A stretch of DNA of 17,644 nt from an uncultured Porphyromonadaceae bacterium. Lineage in GTDB: Bacteria; Bacteroidota; Bacteroidia; Bacteroidales; Barnesiellaceae. Of this stretch, positions 1 to 8,026 are shown in pieces. How positions within the stretch are numbered: the first letter of the stretch is position 1; each line of letters opens with the position of its first letter. The position numbers were made by a program, and so were the translations under genes. The notes beneath the pieces were generated by a model. That model did no database searches. It was not told the DNA's origin and saw nothing but the letters and a program-made list of their open reading frames with translations. The stretch is from contig UPYI01000024.1 of assembly GCA_900538555.1 (NCBI GenBank), forward strand, positions 1 through 17,644. The letters are read 5' to 3'.

Positions 1-195
1 CAACCATATATCCAAAATCTAAAAACAGACAAGGGGCAACGTACACTTTGCGGCTGCATTACATCAAAGGACATTGGCTCATACAACAGCTGTCCACACG
101 GCTGTGTCTATTGCTACGCCAATGCCAATCCTTTTTCAGCCAAGCAAAACTTCATCAGACATCAGCAAAACCCCGACAACGGCTCGATTCTTTAA
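1..195 (+). CDS. DUF1848 family protein, C-terminal fragment
   Basis: The frame starting at base 1 reads 64 codons to a TAA at 193-195; the 5' part lies outside the window. The fragment carries a cysteine cluster of the form CGC then CPHGCVYCYA, with the intervening stretch SKDIGSYNS. This is the recognisable C-terminal signature of DUF1848 proteins, which resemble radical-SAM enzymes and are expected to bind an iron-sulfur cluster through these cysteines. No substrate is known for the family and none can be read here. It ends in NPDNGSIL, typical of the family's tail. The gene is convergent with the PUL on its right and looks like unrelated chromosomal flank. A competing open frame over 48-230 is arginine/leucine rich, has no family signature, and is a shadow. 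Identification rests on the motif alone, since most of the protein is missing. Confidence 0.8.
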   Translation, partial: QPYIQNLKTDKGQRTLCGCITSKDIGSYNSCPHGCVYCYANANPFSAKQNFIRHQQNPDNGSIL

Positions 196-323
196 TTTTG
201 AAAACCGGTGATTTTTTTGTTACTTTATAGTTACAAAATACAAAAAAGTGAATTCCAAAGTTTTATAATTAGGTGTCAGTAAGATATAATTTTAGATTAT
301 CTAATAAATCCCCGAAATGGAAA

Positions 324-357
324 TCACCCTCGCCAGAGGTTGTTCTGACGAGGGTGA
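324..357. terminator. stem-loop between convergent genes
   Basis: TCACCCTCG (324-332) pairs with CGAGGGTGA (349-357). After one C/A mismatch, CAGA pairs with TCTG around a six-base loop. It lies between the stop of the DUF1848 gene (195) and the stop of the convergent epimerase gene (420), where a bidirectional terminator is expected. U-tracts on either strand are short, so intrinsic termination is likely rather than certain. Confidence 0.6.
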
Positions 358-419
358 AATCTCTAAAACCGAACTTGTTAGACGGCCCTGTTTTTTAATA
401 TAATTCTTTGGTTGCCGAA

Positions 420-1550
420 CTAATTACTAAATTTATAGATGCATGTGCTTGAATAGGTCTTGTCGGGAGTTACTACAACCGACGGCCATGCGGGTTTGTT
501 GGGTGAATCGGGGAAATGTTGCGTTTCAAGGCAGACCGCACTACGGCAAGGGTATGCAATACCGTGTTTGCCTTTGACCGTTCCATCAAGGAAATTGCCT
601 GCATAGAATTGGATTCCCGGCTCATCGGTGAACACGTCCATCGCTATTCCGCTCGTCGGGTCATATAAGCGGGCGGCTACGGCTGAAATATCACCGGCGG
701 TATCGAGCACAAAGTTGTGGTCGTAGCCCAACCCGTTGGCAATCTGCTTATTTCCAGAGTTTATACTGTCACCAATTACCCTACCCTTACGAAAATCGAA
801 AGGTGTACCCTCGACCGTCAGTATCTCGCCTGTGGTCATGAATGTACTGTCGATCGGCGTGAACGACGAAGCGTTCATTATAAGAGTTTCAGCGAGTATA
901 TCCTGCGAGGGATTTCCCGATAAGTTAAAGTAGCTGTGGTTGGTGAGGTTGAGTATGGTCGGCTTGTCGGTTGTCGCACGATATGCGATACGCAGGGCAT
1001 TGTCGGACGTGAGCGTATAAGTAACCTGTACATCGACATTGCCCGGGAATCCGGCGTACCCGTCGGGGGTATTCAGCCGAAGTGTCAGCAGCGTATCAGA
1101 AATTTGGACCATATCCCAAACCGAGTGATGGAAACCTTTCTCTCCTCCGTGCAGGCAATGCCCGAAGTTATTTTTAGGCAGATCATATTCAACGCCATCG
1201 AGGGTAAACTTCCCTTTGTCGATACGGTTTCCATAGCGACCTATAAGCGCACCAAAATTATTGTCGATGTCTCTATAATCCGCTATCAAGTCGTGCCCGA
1301 GCACTACATCGCGCAGTTCACCGTTTTTATCCGGGACCATAAGCGATACCACACGTCCGCCATAGTTCGTTATACATGCCTCAATGCCATTGGCATTTGT
1401 CAAAGTATATAGAGAGGTATGTTTTCCATCTATAACAGCCTCAAAATTTTCGGGATTCAGCCCCGATTTTGTCAAGCCGGTTTTATCACTTACAGAACAC
1501 GATGCCAATAATGCGCCCAGAAAGACGGAGATAATTACTTTATTTTTCAT
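420..1550 (-). CDS. galM: aldose 1-epimerase (mutarotase), lipoprotein
   Basis: This enzyme interconverts alpha and beta anomers of galactose or glucose. The 376-residue protein shows the family landmarks in order: GRYGNRI (104-110), HGGEKGFHHSVW (134-145; His134 is the usual substrate-binding His), NHSYFNLSG (204-212; His205 is the expected catalytic acid), PGIQFYAGNFLDGT (311-324) and CLETQHFPDSPN (340-351; Glu342 is the expected catalytic base). The N-terminus is a lipoprotein signal with lipobox LASC and Cys18, so the protein should be membrane-anchored in the periplasm or outer membrane, as is common for Bacteroidales PUL epimerases. It is the last gene of the leftward PUL arm, 117 bases beyond the GH3 gene, with a strong terminator between them, so its level may depend on read-through or a promoter I could not find. 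The sugar specificity cannot be read from sequence. Confidence 0.95.
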   Translation of the reverse strand: MKNKVIISVFLGALLASCSVSDKTGLTKSGLNPENFEAVIDGKHTSLYTLTNANGIEACITNYGGRVVSLMVPDKNGELRDVVLGHDLIADYRDIDNNFGALIGRYGNRIDKGKFTLDGVEYDLPKNNFGHCLHGGEKGFHHSVWDMVQISDTLLTLRLNTPDGYAGFPGNVDVQVTYTLTSDNALRIAYRATTDKPTILNLTNHSYFNLSGNPSQDILAETLIMNASSFTPIDSTFMTTGEILTVEGTPFDFRKGRVIGDSINSGNKQIANGLGYDHNFVLDTAGDISAVAARLYDPTSGIAMDVFTDEPGIQFYAGNFLDGTVKGKHGIAYPCRSAVCLETQHFPDSPNKPAWPSVVVTPDKTYSSTCIYKFSN

Positions 1551-1585
1551 TGCAAAATTATTTTTCTATTTAAGGTGTAAACTAA

Positions 1586-1628
1586 AAAGAAGCAAAAGCA
1601 CCAAGTGCGTAGATGCTTTTGCTTCTTT
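1586..1628 (-). terminator. strong intrinsic terminator after GH3 gene
   Basis: AAAGAAGCAAAAGCA (1586-1600) is the perfect inverted complement of TGCTTTTGCTTCTTT (1614-1628), a 15-bp stem with a 13-base loop. Read on the minus strand, the hairpin runs into a five-T tract (CTTCTTTTTAG). It lies 40 bases after the GH3 stop and 36 bases before the epimerase start, so it should reduce transcription into the epimerase gene. Confidence 0.75.
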
Positions 1629-1667
1629 ATTATGAAATAACGAGATTTTACATAACCGGCAAAATCA

Positions 1668-3887
1668 TCATTTATACGAGAACCGGACAGTCGATCGTAT
1701 GTCGGTAGAAGATGCGCCGATCATAGCTTTGAATTTACCGGGTTCGGCAATCCATTCGTGTTTGGAGTCGTCGAAGAATTTCAGGTCATCGGGGGTAATT
1801 GAAAATGAGACTTCCGTTGTCTGACCGGGAGCAAGATGGATTTTTCTAAATCCTTTGAGTTCCTTTACAGGACGAGGAAGGGATGATTTTTCATCTTGGA
1901 TGTAGAGTTGGACTGTTTCTTTTCCGTCTACATCGCCGGTATTGGTAACGGGTACTGTAACCGTGATTGTTCCGTTATCCGACATTTCTTTTGAGGAAAG
2001 TGCGGCTTTTCCGTATTTGAATGTCGTATAACTCAGACCATGCCCGAACGGGAATAGTGCCGGAATCTTCTTGGTGTCATGCCAGCGGTATCCCACGAAT
2101 ATATCTTCGAGATATTCTTGTTGCGGACCCTTGCCGGGGATTTCGACACCCGGATACGAAATTTCACCGAAATGGTGTGCTCCATTATCTTCCAGCCGTT
2201 TCGGGAAAGAGAAAGGCAGCTTGCCGCTGGGATTGGCTTTGCCTGAAATCACATCAGCCATCGACGGGCCTATCATGGTGCCAAGATACCAACTTTGTAA
2301 AATCGCAGGGACTTTATCAACCCACGGCATAGCGTATGCATTGCCCGAGATATTTGCCACGACGAGATTGGGGTTTACTGCAACCAGATCCTCAATCAGC
2401 TTGTCCTGATTCCACGGCAGGTTGTATTCGCGACGGTCGGTCGATTCGCACTCTTGAAAGCCGTTTTTATTCAATCCGCCGATGTAGATAACGACATCGG
2501 CTTTCTTTGCCAACTCCACGGCTTCATTATGCAGTGAATCGAGAATTTCATCAGGAATAATTTCTTCCCACCCAAAGAACGGACGACCCGTGCGGTAACC
2601 TTCGGCGAACTTCACTCCGTTGCCATAAGTTTCACGTATAGCTTCAAGAGGTGTGAACATATCTTTGGCTTTGAGTTCCGACGAACCGCCACCATCGGAG
2701 AGTATACGTACTGCATTCTCACCTACTACAAGGACATTGTCGTACTTGGCAGGATCGAGCGGAAGCAGTCCGTTGTTTTTCAGCAGGACAATTGCCTCGA
2801 CAGCCACCTGTTTTGCTGCGGCATAGTGCTCAGGAGTAGTCATCGAACCGAACGGCTTGTCGGTATTCATTGCAGTCCGGAAGATCAGACGCAGAATGTT
2901 GCGGGCTTTGTCATCGACTGTTGATTCGGGAATCTCACCACGCTTGATCATTTCGAGATAAGGGGTAGCCAGATAGAAAGCATCGTAACCGTACATCGAC
3001 TCGGTTGCAAGTCCATCGGTATAAGATCCCATTTCGATGTCAAGACCGTTAAGAGCCGCCTGTTTTGTGTCGTGTGTAGCACCCCAGTCGGAAACGACAG
3101 CACCGTCGAATCCCCATTCGCCACGCAGAATATCATTGAGCAAGCGGGCATTATGGCAACAATGCTCATCCCACACTCTGTTATAGGCACCCATTACGCT
3201 CCATGCCTTGCCTTCCTGCACGGCACGTTTGAAAGCGGGGAGGTATATTTCATATAGTGCACGGTCCGATACCTTGACATTGACATTATCGCGCCATTTT
3301 TCCTGATTGTTAAGAGCGAAATGTTTCACACAGGCTGCCACGCCGTTTTTTTGGAGTTCCTGAATATAGGGAACAGCCATTTCACCGGCAAGATACGGGT
3401 CTTCGCCCATATACTCGAAGTTCCGTCCATTGAGCGGGGTGCGCGATATATTCACTCCCGGTCCGAGAAGTATATCTTTTTCGCGGTAACGGGCTTCCTC
3501 GCCGACACTTTTGCCATACAATGCCGATAATTCCGGATTCCATGTGGCGGCAAGAGCCGTAAGGGCGGGAAATACCGTACAGGCATCATTGGTCCAGTTT
3601 GCATAGTCCCAGTTATCCCAGTTAAATTCGGCACGGACACCGTGAGGTCCGTCGCTCAGCCATACTTCGGGAATCCCGAGCCGGCGTACACCTGCCGATG
3701 AGAATTTGCTTTGCGCATGGCATAACGTAACCTTTTCTTCGAGCGTCATGCGGGAGAGCGCATCCTCCACGCGTTCTTCGATAGGCTTGCTCCTGTCCAG
3801 ATAGACCGGGAGGTCTGCCCGAGCGGCAACAGGCAGTAAACCGGCAGCAAGAACCGCCGATAAAATAGTCTTTTGAATTTGTACCAT
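1668..3887 (-). CDS. GH3 beta-glycosidase (beta-glucosidase, BglX-like)
   Basis: Exo-acting retaining beta-glycosidase, most often a beta-glucosidase, expected in the periplasm. The 739-residue chain begins with a signal peptide (about 1-24, ending AARA). The GH3 N-terminal barrel (about 35-335) holds the KHF motif at 188-190 and VVSDWGA, giving Asp267 as the catalytic nucleophile. The second alpha/beta domain (about 365-620) carries ECESTDRR, where Glu481 is a candidate acid/base, plus QSWYLG (531-536) and the FPFGHGLSYT signature (612-621). A fibronectin-III-like domain fills 635-739. Full family length, nothing missing. It starts 34 bases after the GH97 stop and is very likely cotranscribed with it. 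A beta-specific enzyme beside an alpha-specific one suggests a mixed-linkage substrate. Xylosidase or other beta-exo activity is possible because GH3 specificities overlap. Confidence 0.93.
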   Translation of the reverse strand: MVQIQKTILSAVLAAGLLPVAARADLPVYLDRSKPIEERVEDALSRMTLEEKVTLCHAQSKFSSAGVRRLGIPEVWLSDGPHGVRAEFNWDNWDYANWTNDACTVFPALTALAATWNPELSALYGKSVGEEARYREKDILLGPGVNISRTPLNGRNFEYMGEDPYLAGEMAVPYIQELQKNGVAACVKHFALNNQEKWRDNVNVKVSDRALYEIYLPAFKRAVQEGKAWSVMGAYNRVWDEHCCHNARLLNDILRGEWGFDGAVVSDWGATHDTKQAALNGLDIEMGSYTDGLATESMYGYDAFYLATPYLEMIKRGEIPESTVDDKARNILRLIFRTAMNTDKPFGSMTTPEHYAAAKQVAVEAIVLLKNNGLLPLDPAKYDNVLVVGENAVRILSDGGGSSELKAKDMFTPLEAIRETYGNGVKFAEGYRTGRPFFGWEEIIPDEILDSLHNEAVELAKKADVVIYIGGLNKNGFQECESTDRREYNLPWNQDKLIEDLVAVNPNLVVANISGNAYAMPWVDKVPAILQSWYLGTMIGPSMADVISGKANPSGKLPFSFPKRLEDNGAHHFGEISYPGVEIPGKGPQQEYLEDIFVGYRWHDTKKIPALFPFGHGLSYTTFKYGKAALSSKEMSDNGTITVTVPVTNTGDVDGKETVQLYIQDEKSSLPRPVKELKGFRKIHLAPGQTTEVSFSITPDDLKFFDDSKHEWIAEPGKFKAMIGASSTDIRSTVRFSYK

Positions 3888-3921
3888 ATAGGTGTGTGTT
3901 TAATTAGTCGATCCCTCTTGT

Positions 3922-6033
3922 TTAAATTATAGGTTTGAGCGATATGGCAAACCCTCCGGCTACTGCCATGCGCACTTGAATATTGTCGCTGCTATTGACT
4001 TCGCGGGTCGAAATCGAGTAGTCGTTGCTGTTCGTGTACCCGTTTGCCCTCTTTCCGTCGGCATAAATAGTTGCCATATATTTCATGTCCGGATCGAGGA
4101 AATCAAGATCCAATACAACGTCGCGTGCTTCTTCGGCATTGACACCGCCGACAAACCAGTCGTCACTGTTCTTGTCTTTACGCGCCACGATGATAAATTC
4201 GCCCGGCTCGGCATCGATATACCGGCTCTCGCTCCAATCCAAAGGAACGTCTTTAATGAACTGGAATGCATCCATTTTGCGTTCGTAGTTATCGGGAGTG
4301 TCGGCAGCCATCTGTAAAGGCGAATACATTGTCATATACAATCCTAACTGATTGGCGATGGTGGCATTTTTGTGGAGCTTATTGCCGGGGGCTGTTTTAG
4401 ACAGATCCATCTCAAAGATACCGGGAGTGAAATCCATCGGACCGCCTTTGAGCCGTGTAAACGGCAACATGGTGCAATGCTTCGGCGACATGGTCTGGTA
4501 TTCCTGTCCCATAGCGCTTTCGTTTCCGACGAGATTGGGATATGTGCGGCACAGTCCGGTAGGACGCACGGCTTCATGGGCATTCACCATAATATGCTTG
4601 TCGGCAGCCTTTTTGACCGCATTCAGGTAATGGCTCACCTGCTTCTGGCTATAATGATGCTCTCCACGGGGAATGATATTTCCTACATATCCGCTCTTGA
4701 CGGCATCGTAGCCATATTTTTTCATCAGATTGTAAGCCTTGTCCATGTGCCGGTCGTAATTATCCACAGCGGCTGATGTCTCGTGATGCATCATAAGCCG
4801 GATGCCTTTGTCGTGAGCATATTTGTTAAGAGCGGCGATATCAAAGTCCGGATACGGTGTTACAAAATCGAATACATAGTCCTTTTCTTTTCCGAACCAA
4901 TCCTCCCAGCCTATATTCCAGCCCTCAACGAGAAGTTGATCGAAGCCGTGACGTGCGGCAAAGTCGATATAACGGCGCACATTTTCATTGTTGGCTGCAT
5001 GACGACCGTTAGGCTTGGCTTTCGAGTAATCGAATGTGGAGAGATCGAAATTTTCGGCATCGGTATAGTTCCAAGAGCTTGCCCCTGTAATCATCTCCCA
5101 CCATACGCCCATATATTTTGTAGGATGAATCCATGAAACATCGTCGAGCGCGCAAGGATCATTCAGGTTAAGGATGAGATTCGAAGCCAAGATATCGGTG
5201 GCTTTCTCGCCGATAGTCACTGTGCGCCAAGGGGTTTTGAACGGGGTATCGAAAGTAGCCATAGTGCCGTCAGGACCGGGCGTAAGGTGAGCCTTGAATA
5301 CCAAAGTGCTGTCGTCGAGATCGAGGTGCATCGCCGGGAAATCGACCAAAGCCGCTTCGTGCAGGCTCAGATACAAGCCGTCGTCGGTTTTTAACAGCAG
5401 AGCTGTTTGTACGCCGGTCGGCGAAAAGCGTTGTGTCGAAACGTTAGGCATGAACTCATCGTCGGCATGGCTGCGGATCTCACTGAGCCGCGAACGGGTA
5501 TATTCGTACTCCTGTGTATCGTAATCGCCGGGAATCCACCATGCGGTGTGGTCGCCCGCCATCGCGAACTGCGTCTTCTCGTCGGTGACGATATACTGTT
5601 TTGCGGCTTGTTCGGGGAAGACATACCTAAACCCGAAGCCATCGTCATAGACTCGGAATTCAATATTCATCTTTAAATCCCCCCGACTCAGGTTCACCGC
5701 CATCTGACGGTAGTTATTTACAATGGAATCATTTTCGCCCCATACAGGAGCCCACGTTTCATGGGTATCCGAACTGTTTACTCCGTCCATGCGAAAGCCG
5801 CCGGTGAGCGGTTCGGCATCCTTGATTTCGAATCCCATGAGCGAGGTCGCTACTATGGGACGGTCTTTGTAAGTTGCCGAATAGGTCGGTTCGCCCTGAG
5901 GAGTAAGGCAAAATTTGATTTCGATATTGCCGTCGGGAGACGACACGGTTTCTGTCCGGTCAGCCGAGCATGCGACAGACAGAGCAGTGGCAAGCGAAAG
6001 CAATGCCATCAAAGGGTGTTGTATCTTTTTCAT
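3922..6033 (-). CDS. GH97 inverting alpha-glycosidase (SusB-like)
   Basis: The 703-residue protein aligns by motif with SusB, the periplasmic alpha-glucosidase of Bacteroides. It has an N-terminal beta-sandwich (about 25-290) and a catalytic barrel (about 300-600) with MGVWWEMI (308-315), VEGWNIGWEDWFG (369-381), HHETSA (416-421), VKSGYVGNIIPRGEHHY (445-461), NAHEAVRPTG (484-493) and GNESAMGQEY (503-512). Glu418, Glu487 and Glu511 keep the 69- and 24-residue spacing of SusB Glu439, Glu508 and Glu532, which marks the inverting subgroup; the retaining GH97 enzymes use an Asp nucleophile instead. Expected activity is release of glucose from alpha-glucosides, though some GH97 enzymes act on alpha-galactosides. 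The leader ends LSVAC with Cys22, so lipidation is possible. Its ATG overlaps the FecR stop as ATGA, implying translational coupling to the regulator. Confidence 0.94.
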   Translation of the reverse strand: MKKIQHPLMALLSLATALSVACSADRTETVSSPDGNIEIKFCLTPQGEPTYSATYKDRPIVATSLMGFEIKDAEPLTGGFRMDGVNSSDTHETWAPVWGENDSIVNNYRQMAVNLSRGDLKMNIEFRVYDDGFGFRYVFPEQAAKQYIVTDEKTQFAMAGDHTAWWIPGDYDTQEYEYTRSRLSEIRSHADDEFMPNVSTQRFSPTGVQTALLLKTDDGLYLSLHEAALVDFPAMHLDLDDSTLVFKAHLTPGPDGTMATFDTPFKTPWRTVTIGEKATDILASNLILNLNDPCALDDVSWIHPTKYMGVWWEMITGASSWNYTDAENFDLSTFDYSKAKPNGRHAANNENVRRYIDFAARHGFDQLLVEGWNIGWEDWFGKEKDYVFDFVTPYPDFDIAALNKYAHDKGIRLMMHHETSAAVDNYDRHMDKAYNLMKKYGYDAVKSGYVGNIIPRGEHHYSQKQVSHYLNAVKKAADKHIMVNAHEAVRPTGLCRTYPNLVGNESAMGQEYQTMSPKHCTMLPFTRLKGGPMDFTPGIFEMDLSKTAPGNKLHKNATIANQLGLYMTMYSPLQMAADTPDNYERKMDAFQFIKDVPLDWSESRYIDAEPGEFIIVARKDKNSDDWFVGGVNAEEARDVVLDLDFLDPDMKYMATIYADGKRANGYTNSNDYSISTREVNSSDNIQVRMAVAGGFAISLKPII

Positions 6034-7058
6034 AATGGTGTTATGTGGATAATCTGAGGTGAACTTATTGAATCGGATGTATGCCTGTCGCTGTCGGTAA
6101 TGCAGGCAACCGGCGCTGTCAATTGGAAAAGGCTCATTATCTCGGTAAGGCTCTCTCCTTTCAGTATAAACCGGAAAGTGTATCCGGTCAGAGCGGGGTC
6201 AATATCAAACTCGACATTATAAATCTGCTGCAATCGGCGACAGATGTCATGAATCGGCTCATCCTCAAAAATAAGGATTCCATTGCGCCATGCACAATAC
6301 CTATCCGGATCGACATCTTTACAGATAACCGACCTCCCATCCCGAATTGTCAGATGTTCGCCGGGCTGCAACGACACGCTGTTTTCGGTATCGGCAGCCA
6401 CGACTTTTCCTTCGACCAAAGTTACCGAAGTGTTCCGGTCATAAGCATTGACATTGAATTCGGTACCGGTTGCAGTGACAGTCATATTGGCTGTATGGAC
6501 ATTGAAAGGATGCGACGCATCGGCATGGACATCGAAATAAGCCTCGCCGTGGAGATTGACATCGCGGCTGTCGCCGCCCATATCCTGCGAATATACCAAA
6601 GCACTGTTCGCATTCAACCATACGACGGAGCCATCGGGAAGCGATGCTTTGCTCGTGCATCCATAATCGGTAGAGAGAGTTACTTCTTGATGTACGGTAT
6701 TGCCTGTCTTGTGGAAGAAATATATGGTGACGGCGAGCAACGGCAGGATCGCCACCGCCGCAACCCTCGACCAAAACACAAACAGCTTCCGCATCATGCC
6801 GAAACCTCGCGGCATGATTCCGGTTCTTATCAGCAACTTCCGTTCAGCCTTTTCAATATCGCTGTCAGTGACCTCGAATGACGGGTTCAAGGCTTCCCAA
6901 ATGTCTTGCTGTTCAAAGAAAAGTTTTCTATTCTCCGAAGAGAGTTCAATCCATTTCCGAAGCCGATCGATTTCATCAGGTGTCGCATCACCGCCGAAAT
7001 AGCGGGCTATGATGATATCCATATTCATGTTGTCATTATCCATGTGATTCATATCCAT
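6030..7058 (-). CDS. FecR-family anti-sigma factor
   Basis: Inner-membrane regulator that holds the ECF sigma factor inactive and receives a periplasmic signal from the TonB-dependent transporter. Residues 1-85 form the cytoplasmic anti-sigma part (ARYFGGDATPDEIDRLRKW). One membrane segment lies at about 91-115. The FecR domain spans about 125-220 (LPDGSVVWLNANSAL, then GEAYFDV and TGTEFNV), and a DUF4974 domain spans about 258-320 (FEDEPIHDICRRLQQIYNV). At 342 residues it has the usual length. It begins 14 bases after the sigma factor stop and ends in a four-base overlap with GH97. The start is uncertain among several Met codons in an odd Met/Asp/Asn-rich stretch at residues 1-14; translation from Met13 would leave the domain intact. 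Pairing with an STN-bearing SusC across the divergent promoter is classical. Confidence 0.94.
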   Translation of the reverse strand: MDMNHMDNDNMNMDIIIARYFGGDATPDEIDRLRKWIELSSENRKLFFEQQDIWEALNPSFEVTDSDIEKAERKLLIRTGIMPRGFGMMRKLFVFWSRVAAVAILPLLAVTIYFFHKTGNTVHQEVTLSTDYGCTSKASLPDGSVVWLNANSALVYSQDMGGDSRDVNLHGEAYFDVHADASHPFNVHTANMTVTATGTEFNVNAYDRNTSVTLVEGKVVAADTENSVSLQPGEHLTIRDGRSVICKDVDPDRYCAWRNGILIFEDEPIHDICRRLQQIYNVEFDIDPALTGYTFRFILKGESLTEIMSLFQLTAPVACITDSDRHTSDSISSPQIIHITPL

Positions 7059-7072
7059 ATATTATTGGTATA

Positions 7073-7660
7073 TTATAGGAAATTACAAGCGCATAAGGTT
7101 ATAAACAGCAGTACCCTATAAATCTGCAAATTATGTTGAAGAAATTTAAGAGCTTTGCTTATACGTGCTTCAACGGTGCGTACAGATATATCGAGACGTT
7201 GGGCAATCTCTGCATATTTCAGTTTTTCCTGTCTGCTGAGCAACAATGTCTCTCGGACTTCCGGATCGAGTTTTGCCAATGCCGTTTCGTATGCGTCATA
7301 CAATTCCGAAAAAAACATATGCTCTTCGGGCGACAGAGAAAGAATTATTTCATGGTTCATATCCTGATATTGCATTTTGACTTTCGTATGTCTCAGCTCG
7401 TTAAGAGCGAGATTCTGGACAAGCGATATCAGATAAGAGCTGATGGAGGTATCTGTTTCCAGTCTTTTACGATTGGTCCAGAGTTTGATGAATGCCTCCT
7501 GCACAATGTCTTCACAAATACTTTTATCCGGGATAAAGCGGGCTGTGAAACGGACAAGATCAGCATAATACCGATGAAAAATTTTCACAAAGGCTTCGTG
7601 GCTGTCAATTTTGAGGGCTGCCACCAAAAGCGCATCGTTCTTACATTCTTCGTTTGTCAT
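7073..7660 (-). CDS. ECF sigma factor, FecI-like (Bacteroidota PUL type)
   Basis: RNA polymerase sigma-70 family factor of 195 residues. Region 2 spans about 21-90, with EDIVQEAFIKLW (50-61) and the region-2.4 stretch SISSYLISLVQNLALNELR. Region 4 spans about 120-174, ending in a helix-turn-helix, KYAEIAQRLDISVRTVEAR (148-166). It should direct transcription of the PUL, most likely of the divergent susC operon and perhaps its own, once released by the adjacent FecR protein. It is the first gene of the leftward arm. An unusual detail is the hydrophobic tail IYRVLLFITLCACNFL (180-195) following the DNA-binding domain, which could sit at the membrane or pack against FecR. In Bacteroides thetaiotaomicron such sigma/anti-sigma pairs commonly control host-glycan PULs, but that does not fix the substrate here. 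Confidence 0.95.
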   Translation of the reverse strand: MTNEECKNDALLVAALKIDSHEAFVKIFHRYYADLVRFTARFIPDKSICEDIVQEAFIKLWTNRKRLETDTSISSYLISLVQNLALNELRHTKVKMQYQDMNHEIILSLSPEEHMFFSELYDAYETALAKLDPEVRETLLLSRQEKLKYAEIAQRLDISVRTVEARISKALKFLQHNLQIYRVLLFITLCACNFL

Positions 7661-7686
7661 TTCATAGTATTTTTTGCGAAAGTATG

Positions 7687-7698
7687 GAGAACGTTCTC
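7687..7698. promoter_or_regulatory. 12-bp perfect palindrome in sigma factor leader
   Basis: GAGAACGTTCTC is perfectly self-complementary and lies 27-38 bases upstream of the sigma factor ATG, between the candidate -7 element and the start codon. Perfect dyads of this length are typical of dimeric repressor sites, but it could also form a small stem in the leader mRNA. No regulator is known for it. Confidence 0.4.
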
Positions 7699-7728
7699 AA
7701 AAACCAAGAGCTTTTAAGGAAATTTTCC

Positions 7729-7736
7729 CAAACATA
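7729..7736 (-). promoter_or_regulatory. candidate -7 element for the sigma factor operon
   Basis: Minus-strand TATGTTTG matches the Bacteroides housekeeping -7 consensus TAnnTTTG exactly, about 69 bases upstream of the sigma factor ATG. No clear TTG-type -33 element lies at the expected spacing, so support is partial. It overlaps the left edge of the first 46-bp repeat. Confidence 0.35.
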
Positions 7737-7780
7737 AAATTTTGTGATTTTGCGATGTGGTTTTTTGTAGATCAAGTGTT
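7735..7780. repeat. 46-bp imperfect direct repeat, copy 1
   Basis: This copy matches 7868-7913 at 40 of 46 positions by eye. The conserved core is GATGTGGTTTTTT followed, after a short variable part, by TCAAGTGTT. It is the copy nearer the sigma factor gene. Candidate regulator or ECF sigma recognition site, or relic of a local promoter duplication. Confidence 0.75.
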
Positions 7781-7867
7781 TATTAATTATTACGGTTACG
7801 GATAAACTGTAATAAGCCTTAAAAATACCGCATAGGCACATAAACGCTAACTAAATTTTCATGAATG

Positions 7868-7913
7868 TAAAATTTTATGATTTTATGATGTGGTTTTTTA
7901 AAGGTCAAGTGTT
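7868..7913. repeat. 46-bp imperfect direct repeat, copy 2
   Basis: Same orientation as the copy at 7735-7780 with a 133-base offset, and nearer to susC (114 bases before its ATG). It falls inside a 19-codon open frame at 7861-7920 that starts ATGAATGTAA; the differences between copies look non-coding in pattern, so a peptide is doubtful. Confidence 0.75.
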
Positions 7914-8026
7914 CTTTTAATAAAGTCACCGAAATACTAATTATAAACACAATAAAACCGCAGAAACGACAATTATATTTATAGATATAAAAAAATCACA
8001 TAAACACCAATTATATTTTTTAAATT

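Larger units (their letters stand above)
7661..8026. promoter_or_regulatory. divergent control region between sigma factor and susC
   Basis: These 366 AT-rich bases separate the leftward sigma/FecR/GH97/GH3 arm from the rightward susCD arm, so both promoters should lie here. The region contains a 12-bp palindrome, a -7-like element facing the sigma factor, and two copies of a 46-bp direct repeat 133 bases apart. A second similarity, CACATAAAC, precedes ATG at 7861 (copy at 7837) and the susC ATG at 8027 (copy at 7997), suggesting that a leader segment was duplicated. No confident -33/-7 pair was found facing susC, as expected if that promoter is read by the ECF sigma factor. Confidence 0.75.

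Noticed and set aside
48..230. 60-codon open frame at the left edge
   Set aside because: The frame from base 1 instead carries the DUF1848 cysteine motif and ends at 195, so this one is a shadow.
6081..6881. 266-codon open frame on the plus strand
   Set aside because: Antisense to the FecR gene, whose domains and short spacing to its neighbours fix the true strand.
7861..7920. 19-codon peptide ahead of susC
   Set aside because: Not annotated as a gene: differences from the upstream repeat copy are mostly non-synonymous, and no ribosome site stands out. Kept only as a finding about leader duplication.
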